Source of the DNA: Zelopaecilomyces penicillatus
Taxonomy: Eukaryota; Ascomycota; Sordariomycetes; Hypocreales; Pseudodiploosporaceae
DNA: 64,000 bases
Reading direction: 5' to 3'
Assembly: GCA_005765155.1 (NCBI GenBank)
Contig: VCCP01000003.1
Location: 372,001 to 436,000, forward strand
Under the pieces are notes generated by a model. That model did no database searches, was not told where the DNA came from, and saw only the letters and a program-made list of their open reading frames with translations. Shown piece after piece: positions 55,747 through 64,000 of this stretch (position 1 is the stretch's first letter; every line of letters starts with the position of its first letter). The position numbers and the translations under genes are program-made.

Positions 55747-56770
55747 TTGGATTTCACCAGACCAAAGCCGCCACTTACACTTAAGCAAACCTCCAGCCAC
55801 AGATCCAATATGGTCACATATGAAGAGACGGAGCTGAAATGCCCCATCCTTGAGTTACCCTTGGAGCTAATAGGCCTCATTGCAGAACAGCTTCCAGGAT
55901 ACTGCCAAGTCATCCTCTCTCAGACCTGTCGCATACTCTCGGTCTTCCTACGTGGTGGAGATAACAAACCCGAAAAGTTGCCAGATAACGATCGCATTAA
56001 TTACCTGACCAGCATCGCGCGCGACCAGCCTGATGTGTGGGTTTGCGCATACTGCATCCGGCTTCACCGAGCTTTCTATGACGGTGGTAGTACCCCAAGG
56101 AATCTTAAATGCGCCAAAGACCCACATCGATACACATTCCCTGTGTGTGATCGCAGTTTTGGGCATTCCCATCACGAGCTCTCGCTGAAGTTAGCCCCTA
56201 TCGATCTGGAATTATATAGGCCTCGGATCAAGAAGCTCCTGAAATCACGTTGCCATATATTTGACACCATGACTCACACGGATGATTTTGAAGATATGAA
56301 TGCCACTCTTCGTATCCGACCCAAACTGGTTGATGGCAAATTTCTGATTCACAATTTATGGTATTTTGACGGAGAGTTTGAGGACGTGCCAACGGTTACT
56401 ATTATCGATTCCATTATATGCAATCATACGGAAAGGGGTGATCATGGATGGGGACCACCACGGAAGATAGCAACCGGCTTCGGGCCTAGTTGGAGTCTAG
56501 ATGAGGCCGTAGATGAGGCGAGGATCACAAAAAAAGCGATTTCATGGCTGCTGCAATTACTCCCCTACAGAATTTTCCCTGGAGGTTTCTCGTCATCCAG
56601 AAATGACCAGACTACATATCTGGCAGGATATGGGGCCAGAGGACTCACCACTGGACCCAAGGTGGAAGATGACTATGGGTTATAACCCTATTCACAGCGA
56701 TGCATGGTCCAAGTCATGGGGGGTGCGAGCACTCTACTATAAGCAAAAGGGTAAGTTACCAACCAGTTAA
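55747..56770 (+). pseudogene. F-box-like protein, copy 2 (start lost, frameshifted)
   Basis: Homologous to 52513-53567 along its length: PLTLKQ for PLTLEQ, LELPLELIGLIAEQL..VILSQTCRILSVFL for the F-box, VWVCAYCIRLH for WVCDFCVELH, LVDGKFLIHNLWYFDGE, YSPTEFSLEVSRHPEMTRLHIWQDMGPE. The codon matching the start ATG of copy 1 is TTG (55747), and the next in-frame ATG is at 55810. Within a run of seven A at 56529-56535 the frame shifts by one; the homologous reading continues in the next frame to TAA at 56768-56770, ending GKLPTS. Either a recent pseudogene, or a sequence error at the A run plus use of the later ATG. Confidence 0.8.
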
Positions 56771-57550
56771 GGCCTGTAAAAATGGTCGATTACAGGCTTG
56801 TAATACGGAAAGCGGGTGACGTGATATAGAAGCATACAAAGATTTCTTATAAGCTTGTAGAAGTATAAGAGATATTATTGCCTTGAAGTTTGTCATGGTC
56901 ATCATCTATAGCAAAAGAGTAAGCAATAATAACAATAACAAGTTCTAATACACGATTGACAATACTCACAATGACAATCAGGTGAAGGTTTCGCTCAAGT
57001 CACTCTCATCATAGGTCATATCATGACGCTTTCCCCAATACAGCTCTTTTTGTGAGGTTCAAAGCCTGTGTTCAGCACACTCTGGTTCTTTTGACAAGAT
57101 TGATTGCAGCGGCAAAATGCTTGCATAGTTCCCTATTGACTTCAACAAAGAACAGTTCGTGTTTCTCGATAGAGACTTGGAGTCCAAGCTTCCAAGGGGG
57201 CATCAACGGCTGGCAAGGCTGCGATAAATGACAGGGAAAATCTGTGAGAGAAAAGTGAGTGCTGCATTTTCTGTCGGCCAAAATTTCCAAGGCAGCTGGT
57301 CGACACTCATCTAGCCAGCTGGCAGCGCGTTTCCTTGTAAGCTAGAGCAGTCCCACAATCTAGAATCGCCCTGATTCCTTTCCCTTTCTTTTCTTTTCTT
57401 TTCTTTTCTTTTCTCACCCTTTCCTACCTCCAAGTTAAATCTCTTGTTTCCTTCCGGCTTCATTCATGAGCAGGGGGGCTTCAGGATCTCAAACTAACCT
57501 CGACTTATTACTTCCAACACACTCATCATCAACTTCGCTTCTTTGCTGAA
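56771..57550. other. intergenic with a (TTTTC)n tract
   Basis: No gene seen. A pyrimidine microsatellite of TTTTC units spans about 57385-57413, followed by a CT-rich leader to the ATG at 57551. Confidence 0.6.
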
Positions 57551-58591
57551 ATGGCGCTGAACCCTGTCGTTGATATTTCCGTTTTAATCAGGCTTCGTGA
57601 TGAAGAAGTCGCCCAGAACTCACCTGAACCTATTGCTATTCTGCAGGACAAAGTTCTAGGCGAGCATGGTCTCGATCTTCCATTTCATAATGCCAACAAG
57701 CTTGTCAGTAGCAACATTTACAACCCCTCCTAGCTTCCGTACTAATGCATACTCCAGCTCCACCGTGTCCTCCATGATCGCCCTGTCTGCGGTGGATTCA
57801 CCGAGATCCCTTTATACACCGAGATTACGATCCCCGAAACAAAACCGATGTATCTCTCTACCTTCTTTGAGAAAAGGTTTCTTGAAAAACGAGTAGTGTC
57901 CGGTGTCTCATTTTTCCAGTATGTGTTGCATGAGATATTTGGCGACGAGTTAGAAGAACGGTACGGCAGCGTTCTTGTCGAACGAGAGCAGCGGCTTTCT
58001 GACGCGAAGCTGTCCACTGAGCCAAACCGCGTGTGCATCCCCATTGCAATGCTTCCCCCTCGAGGCTCTTTTATCGACTTTCTGGCTGATAGCGGCTACC
58101 GACAAGCATTTCTCGTCGCCTTGTTTGGCCAGAGGAATCCTGTTGTGTGTTCCAGCTGTCAAAAAATATGGGAATCAACCGAAATTGATGAGCCAAAACA
58201 CAAAAACGTCCTATTTCCCTTCCATAATTGTACATCACTGAAAGGTGTTGCAAACCAAGCTTGTGGAAATTGTATTGCGCATGGCCATACATGCACTTGG
58301 GCTAAATTCCCTGAATTCGCAGGTATTCATGGAGTTGGCGGCCAAATCCAACAGCCTGGAGATAAGGCTGATATCTCTCAACCGGCTGAGGAGGCAAGGT
58401 TTAAGAAGGTGAAACTCAATGAGCAAAATCTTTCGCCCTTAGATTGGCAGTGTTCATCAGTGGAAGAAGAAGATAAGAATACCACTGTTCGTGGTGCCGG
58501 CTGGTATTCATACGATTATACCATATGGCGCAATTTCTTACGACGGATGGGGAAAATTAGTTTTGAATGTGTGATCGAGAAATCTTGCTAG
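57551..58591 (+). CDS. Cys-rich orphan protein of 328 residues
   Basis: Exons 57551-57703 and 57758-58591, 987 nt, 328 residues. The 54-nt intron has GTCAGT, a textbook TACTAAT branch site and CTCCAG; splicing gives NKL-LHRVLHDRPVCGGF. The middle reads LYTEITIPETKPMYLSTFF and a helical segment VSFFQYVLHEIFGDELEERYGSVL. In the C-terminal half, cysteines form CSSCQKIW..C..ACGNCIAHGHTCTW, a CxxC..CxxC-x6-C arrangement that could bind zinc and resembles orphan Cys-cluster proteins of filamentous fungi rather than a proper Zn2Cys6 regulator. No signal peptide or membrane segment. Function unknown; position next to F-box paralogues and a decamer array fits an accessory gene. Confidence 0.68.
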
Positions 58592-59342
58592 AAACAAAAA
58601 TAGCACTTTGAGTCGCAGCATTATAGTAATGGATTTCGTCGTCTGTTTGTGTTTTCATTTGTGGGTTGTAAGTAAAGTTTCATCCCATCACGCTTGGGAT
58701 CGTGCCAAATTGAGTGTGAGCTGTAACCAGCAGGCAAATTGCACTGTAAAAGCAACCTCTGGTCTTTTTGACTCAGTTTCTCTGCAAACATAACTTAGCT
58801 AGGAGGTTTCTTGCCTTTCATACGCAACATTGATAACATCAATACCGAAATAGCGAAGTAGTAAATCAGGGTGAATGCGTAATTAAATCTTGAACAAACA
58901 CCGTTGGTTGATTGATTCGGGTGGTGGCAAAAACACAACTGGTGTCAACCTCCACAACGAATATCAAATTGAGTAAGCTTCTTCTCAGCAACCACATAGT
59001 CAAATCTTATCATTACATGTGTTATATTTGCTTAAATATCTATCATCTCTGTGGAGTTTTTTGTATTATATTTCTGGTATTTGCAGAGCGTATTAACCAA
59101 ATCATTTTTACAACTTAGCACTGGCCATCAGTGTAATCTATCACTTTGTCGTCTGATCTCTCGCTGACATAATCTCACCTGTTTGGTTTACGGCCAGAGG
59201 AACAACCATCTGCCGTCTAGGCCAATCAGGCGGCCTGGGAGACTACCAGTATGAAATTCTTCCACTTCAAGGTGTTGAAGCTCTTAGGCGCGCAACAACC
59301 CACGAATAGCCTCTCCGACACTGTCAGCTCACCCACACAACC
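58592..59342. other. intergenic, no gene
   Basis: AT-rich 3' flank of the Cys-rich gene and promoter of the ribosomal-protein gene; only short frames. Confidence 0.55.
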
Positions 59343-60037
59343 ATGGCCGAAGTAGTAAAGACGGCCGCCCGGCAATTGCCCAACTTCAGGCTGGGCAAGA
59401 AGCAGGTCTTCCTGTAAGAGCTCTCCCACCCCTCCACCACACAATGGTATCGTGCACAGGAGCCAAAACTAACCCACTCTCTCTACACTTCAGCCCAAAC
59501 CATGTCATCACCTTTCTCCGAAAAGAGCACCTCCCACCCAATGAAGCGTGCTTCCAGGTCCCGCTGCGGTTCACAAAGTTTGATCTCCGCGACTACCTAT
59601 GGAACCTCTACAACGTCGAAGTTAGGACAGTGCGGTCATACGTCAAGCAGCAGCCACTCACGCAGCGCAACTCTTACTCTCGCTCATGGTATCGGCCCCA
59701 ATCGCTCAAGGTCATGACTGTCGAGCTGGCCAAGCCCTTCCAATGGCCAGAGGCGCCGGAGGATTTAGAACCCTGGAACCACGACCTGTGGAAGAGGCGA
59801 GAGGAGCAGATCGACAAGCGCAACGACGAGCAGGTCGAGCAGCAAAAGTTTAACATCCCTCTCAAGAGCGCTGAGCCAAAGTCCAAGGAACGGAAAGAGC
59901 TGGCGAGCTTGGCTCAGAAGATGCTTTCAGGTCAAGTGAAATGGACGAATGATGTGGTGCTGGATCCGAAGTGGGACAAGCTGTTGGCCACGGAGGTCAA
60001 GACGAAGGCAGCAGAGCCGGCGCCTGAACGGTCATAA
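59343..60037 (+). CDS. MRP20: mitochondrial large-subunit ribosomal protein uL23m
   Basis: Exons 59343-59413 and 59494-60037, 615 nt, 204 residues. The first exon gives MAEVVKTAARQLPNFRLGKKQVFL, joined to PNHVITFLRK. The uL23 core follows: FKVPLRFTKFDLRDYL-like segment ACFQVPLRFTKFDLRDYLW, NVEVRTVRSYV and SLKVMTVELAKPF. A charged C-terminal extension is typical of the fungal mitochondrial form. It sits at the exit of the mitoribosomal tunnel near the membrane anchor. Convergent with the methyltransferase gene downstream, 290 bp apart. Confidence 0.88.
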
Positions 60038-60324
60038 AGAATATGGGGAGGAGCCAAGATCAAAAAAAAGAAACGGAAAAAGTTCAGGGTAATCACGACG
60101 AAGCTGGAATGACGGCATGGCGAACGAGTTCTGAGCGTTTCCCCTAGTTTATTTTCAGGGGGCCATTGTATGATTTGTCTGGCATAATACGTGTACATTA
60201 CTGTTGGTCATTAGAGGTTTTATATGAGTGGACATGTTTGGTAATGTCAACCATTTGAACGAGGTGTTGAGAGGAAACACGTATTACAAGGCCAATTCGT
60301 CCGTTGCGTACTGATGTCAAAAAG

Positions 60325-61401
60325 CTAATTGTGCTTCTCGCTCTCGTCTTTTATCGGCATCCAATGCTGCTGTCCTTGAAAGATGAGCACTTCGTTTCCC
60401 CAGCTCCACCATCCCGACGTTAGATTACGCGCAAAGACTTCCAAGGCAGGATAGCCGTGTTCCTCTCCAAATACTTCCGCGAATAATCCACGCAGATTGG
60501 GCTTCCTTGAGTGAACATCCGGCACTGCCACGATCACTTTTGGTTTCAACACAGCGGTAGTAGTATTGTGCGTCTTGGCACTGATACGCCTCGCAATGAG
60601 TAGCTTCTCCCAGGGTTTCCTCCACTTGGATTCCATACTGAAGAGCGGTTCGCCAGCGGAAGTGATTTTCAGCCATGTCCATTCAGTGACAAGCTCTAGA
60701 CCCCACAGGGCGAAAAGGCCGGTGACTGGCGCGGTGAGAAAGTCGAGTATGCTTGGCTTGTTAGTGATCCACATGGCCACTAGGCCGTCCGGTGCGAGGT
60801 GAGAGGGTACGGGGATGCTCAAGAGCAGGTGCTGCATCTCGGAGAGGTTGGTAACGGTGGCATACTTATCCGTCCGCCGCCTGACGGACCGGTTCGGCCA
60901 GGGAGGGTCTAGAACGATGAGCCGAAACGCCCTTGGCACCATGTCCAAAAATGTCTGTCTTTGGTCCTGGATAGATCCGTCAAGGTACTCTGCATCCTTG
61001 GGAATGACAGCCGTGGTAGTTCCCTGAAGAGGGGCCGTAGGCGTAGCTGAAACATCATCATCATCATCATCCGGACAGGCAATCAGGCGGGGCAGAAGAA
61101 AAGGGCCCTGGTATTGGCAGCGATCAAGTTCATCAAGGGCATTCTGAGCCACTGCGGCGGTCATCAGTTCGGCCACTTGCGCAGCCGGAGACTGGTGCTG
61201 CGGCCATCCACCTCCGTCGACCCCACCATGCCTCGGCTCCGGAGTCTGGAAGGGTTGAGCCGGTGGAGCACCCGAGTAAATTCGTGCTGTTGGCGGCTCT
61301 CCTAGCGGAACCTGTGCTTCTTCTAAAGACCTAGGGATGTCGAGGAGGACAATGCTGTGGTCATCGCTCTGGAAGAGCACAGAAGAGTGAGTTGTGGTCA
61401 T
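60325..61401 (-). CDS. MT-A70 family N6-adenine methyltransferase, METTL4-like
   Basis: Single exon, 358 residues. The catalytic DPPW motif is at residues 165-168 (LIVLDPPWPN), followed by the MT-A70 core: WITNKPSILDFL, GLELVTEWTWLKIT and SGEPL-like AGEPLFSMES, KWRKPWEKLLIARR, VIVAVPDVHSRKPNLRGLF and the tail ARNLTSGWWSWGNEVLIF. The HSRKP and W-x-GNE segments place it with METTL4-type enzymes rather than the METTL3/14 (Ime4/Kar4) pair. Human METTL4 methylates 2'-O-methyladenosine in U2 snRNA; DNA 6mA activity has also been proposed. Target here is unknown. Divergent from the CoA carrier gene. Confidence 0.87.
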   Translation of the reverse strand: MTTTHSSVLFQSDDHSIVLLDIPRSLEEAQVPLGEPPTARIYSGAPPAQPFQTPEPRHGGVDGGGWPQHQSPAAQVAELMTAAVAQNALDELDRCQYQGPFLLPRLIACPDDDDDDVSATPTAPLQGTTTAVIPKDAEYLDGSIQDQRQTFLDMVPRAFRLIVLDPPWPNRSVRRRTDKYATVTNLSEMQHLLLSIPVPSHLAPDGLVAMWITNKPSILDFLTAPVTGLFALWGLELVTEWTWLKITSAGEPLFSMESKWRKPWEKLLIARRISAKTHNTTTAVLKPKVIVAVPDVHSRKPNLRGLFAEVFGEEHGYPALEVFARNLTSGWWSWGNEVLIFQGQQHWMPIKDESEKHN

Positions 61402-62183
61402 TGCCAGTGAAAGCCAGTCAATGAACTAGGATTTGATTAAGTTGTGTTTAAAAGACAAAGCCGAGTAGCATCCGCCCAGTGACGACTAGTTCAACTCCAA
61501 AGAGCAGGTAGTAATTCGGTAAATACCGTAAAACGGTGGTGTGTGCCTCCCAATCAAGCCCATTCAATTGCAAAGTCGCCATCACCTATCAACAGCCTAG
61601 CCATGCTTAATTTACAACACTACAAAAATCTTCCCTTAAGCCGAGCACCACAAAATTATGGGTGGCTCCGGCTTTGTCCCCTCCCCATATTACGGCTTCG
61701 GCAATCCTCGGCTTCGGCCTGCGACCTCCGCCGCCCACGAAAAAACGCAGCTTATCAATTTAGTCTGCGTGACCCGCCTGAACCGCCTGTGACACCACCC
61801 ACTCACCCCCAAGCTAGGCAGATGACGTTCCCCAGTTCTAAATTGTCGTGGGGGAGGTTCCCGGAATTTCCGCAGACGATCGTTTATCGCAAACGCCAAA
61901 ACATCACCACCACCTTCTTTTCTGTCATACCGTCCATTTTTCTCTTTTCGCAACTGTTTTTTAAAGCCGCAACAAATTCCACCGCACGTTGGTTGGTACG
62001 GAGAGAACTCGACAATTGTGACATTGCTTGATTGCTCTTCAAAGGCCAGTAAACCAAAAGGATTTCTACACCCAGACTCACGTGGGCATGACGGTTTCAT
62101 AACTTCCGCTCAACTCCTCAATCCGACACTCTACCCGCCCGCACACTGCCGTTCTGTTTGTTTGCAGCGTGCTGCCTCTCGGA
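61402..62183. promoter_or_regulatory. shared divergent promoter, METTL4-like and carrier genes
   Basis: About 780 bases between two divergent start codons. Overlapping frames on both strands are short and carry no domain. No specific binding site can be named with confidence. Confidence 0.45.
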
Positions 62184-63440
62184 ATGCCCTCTGCGTTTGT
62201 GGAAAATGCTTCCATGTCGGATATAGCACGCGATAAGGCACGGCCCTCTGGCGCCATGGCCGCGGCCGCTGCCGCTATTCCCAGCAGAAAGGAGACAGGA
62301 ATCTGTCCCACGGACGATGAGGCCATAACGCCTCGCACGACGACGAGGTCTTGGAGCTATATATGGAAGTCTGGTGTGGCTGGAGGTATGGCAGGATGTG
62401 CTGTGAGTTGTTGAATCCTACAAAACATACGACGCATCTAAAGTCGGATAATATGCTGACCAGCTTTGATACAGGCCAAGACCTTTGTCGCGCCACTTGA
62501 CCGAGTCAAGATCCTATTCCAAGCAAGCAACCCCCAGTTCGCAAAGTACACAGGCTCGTCATTTGGTGTCGCGACTGCCATGAAGGATATATACCACTAT
62601 GAGGGTGTAGGGGGCCTATTCAGGGGTCACTCCGCAACACTGCTGCGAATTTTCCCATATGCTGGTATCAAGTTCCTCGCCTACGAGCAGATTCGCTCAT
62701 TCTTCATCCCCGATAAGAGCTACGAAACGCCCCTCAGACGGCTGGTAAGCGGCAGTCTTGCCGGCGTGACATCTGTCCTATTCACATATCCTTTGGAAGT
62801 CGTCCGTGTGCGACTCGCCTTTGAAACAAGGCGCGACGGCCGCTCGTCTCTGAGATCCATCTGTCGCCAGATATACTTGGAACAACCCGTCGAAAATGCG
62901 GCGGCAGCAAGGCTACCGGGCTCTACACCTCACGCCGCAACCGCCGATGCCACTGCTGCTACAATCAAGACTGTTGCGCCACGGTCAGGCATCATCAACT
63001 TCTATCGTGGCTTCTACCCGACGCTCCTAGGCATGCTTCCGTATGCTGGCGTGTCGTTCTTAACCCATGATACTGTGACCGACCTGTTACACCATCCCTC
63101 AATCGCCGAGCACACAACACTCCCCAAGAAGAGCAACCACCCAGAAGGCAAGGCCGCGCCGTTGCGTTCATGGGCCGAGCTCACTGCCGGAGGTATAGCT
63201 GGAATGGTCTCACAGACAGCTTCCTACCCTCTGGAAGTCATCCGAAGACGAATGCAAGTAGGTGGTGCAGTGGGTGATGGCCGCCGGCTTCGCATTGCTG
63301 AAACCGCGGGCATGATCCTCCGAGAGCGAGGGTTCCGTGGCTTCTTTGTGGGTTTGACAATTGGATACGTCAAGGTGATACCCCTGGGAGCAATTAGCTT
63401 TTATACATATGAACGGGCGAAGCTTCTGTTAGGGATATAA
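62184..63440 (+). CDS. LEU5: mitochondrial CoA carrier, Leu5/SLC25A42-like
   Basis: Exons 62184-62402 and 62475-63440, 1185 nt, 394 residues. Three carrier signatures are seen: APLDRVKILFQ, YPLEVVRVRLAF and YPLEVIRRRMQV; the first repeat continues into GLFRGHSATLLRIFPYAGIKFLAYEQ. An insert of about 50 residues (AAAARLPGSTPH.. KTVAPRSG) and another before WAELTAGG are typical of the fungal Leu5 branch. Yeast Leu5 supports coenzyme A accumulation in the mitochondrial matrix. The start at 62184 lies in GGAATGCC; an upstream in-frame CTG/GTG is not needed. Confidence 0.86.
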
Positions 63441-64000
63441 AGGAAAGGCTTCTGGGGCGGTTGACTAGTTCCCGTCGGTCGGTCGCATGGCGTTGGAAGG
63501 ATGAATTACAAAGCGCTGCATGAAGACTTTAACGTCTTTTCTTTATTTGTTTTTGGGTGTCTAGGTTTTGAAGATTACTCAGAATGAGTTTTGGATATTG
63601 CTAGAGTTTATACATAGATATGCGTGTGCGAAGACCGCATCCAGCAAACATCATGAAGTTTGATGTCCATGGTTACCCTACATGGCGGTCGTGGAAATTA
63701 GGCGAGGTGACTGAGCACATTGGCATGCCGGTGAAGTTGGGAATATAGTATGCCAAGATATTTAAATTTGGGCTTAAAATCTGAGTCTTTGACATTGAAA
63801 TGGTATTTGGTATTGGCTAAAGGCAACAACTATGAAGAGGAATGATAAGTGGCATAGTCTGGAAAATGTCAAGGGTGAATAATAAGGTACCTGGTCCGAA
63901 ATTGAGCCGTGCAGCGATATAGCTACAGCCTTCTCTATTACAATTTGGTCAAGCATGTCTCAGTTGTATGGTTTCTAGCAGCAAATTATTTTCTAACACA
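63441..64000. other. 3' flank, no gene
   Basis: T-rich 3' flank of the carrier gene; one 60-codon minus-strand frame at 63774-63956 without recognisable content. Confidence 0.55.

Noticed and set aside
61543..62100. Overlapping frames of 136-162 codons on both strands
   Set aside because: They lie in the divergent promoter of two well-supported genes and have no recognisable domain.

Overview
This is eukaryotic nuclear DNA from a filamentous ascomycete. The genes carry short introns (about 50-150 nt, GT..AG with CTRAY-like branch sites), and the families are typical of Pezizomycotina: a cAMP-receptor-like GPCR, a NACHT-ankyrin NLR, a GPI-type PG-repeat wall protein, a kelch membrane protein and a DUF-like orphan set. 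Sordariomycetes, possibly Hypocreales, is my best guess from gene style only. I found no tRNA, rRNA, CRISPR or bacterial-type operons. All exon joins were derived by reading splice sites and checking that the reading frame closes.

Layout. 0-14.5 kb is gene-poor and conserved: a cAMP-receptor-like GPCR, an anion:cation symporter of the MFS, and an M3 oligopeptidase (saccharolysin), all on the minus strand, separated by 3-5 kb of non-coding DNA. 15-31 kb is accessory-looking: a 1415-residue NLR with about 14 ankyrin repeats, a membrane-anchored orphan, then a core myosin essential light chain (Cdc4/Mlc1), a CoA-binding-fold protein with a GC-AG intron, a DEAH-helicase pseudogene and a multi-exon orphan. 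31-51.5 kb is mainly core: a Bir1/survivin homologue with two BIR domains and AT-hook-like motifs, a probable 55-codon gene, the PG-repeat cell-wall protein, a kelch/one-TM protein, an Mme1-like mitochondrial carrier and a conserved nuclear-looking protein. 52-58.6 kb is again accessory: an F-box-like gene, its broken paralogue and a Cys-rich orphan. 59-63.5 kb is core: mitochondrial ribosomal protein uL23m, a METTL4-type MT-A70 methyltransferase and a Leu5-type mitochondrial CoA carrier.

The most unusual signal is not a gene. At least seven places (15.1, 24.8, 27.6, 27.9, 30.3, 34.7 and 54.4 kb) carry degenerate tandem arrays with a period of exactly 10 bp and a shared core close to AATYTCTAGN / AATTGCYAGT, all readable in the same orientation. 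They cluster in and around the accessory genes, often just past stop codons; one runs into the stop codon of the NLR. I do not know a named element that matches this.

The genes do not form one pathway. Loose themes are surface/signalling (GPCR, wall protein, kelch membrane protein), recognition/immunity (NLR), mitochondrial function (two carriers, one ribosomal protein) and cell division (Bir1, myosin light chain). Two pseudogenes are each interrupted by a single-base change in an A tract, so base-level accuracy there should be confirmed.
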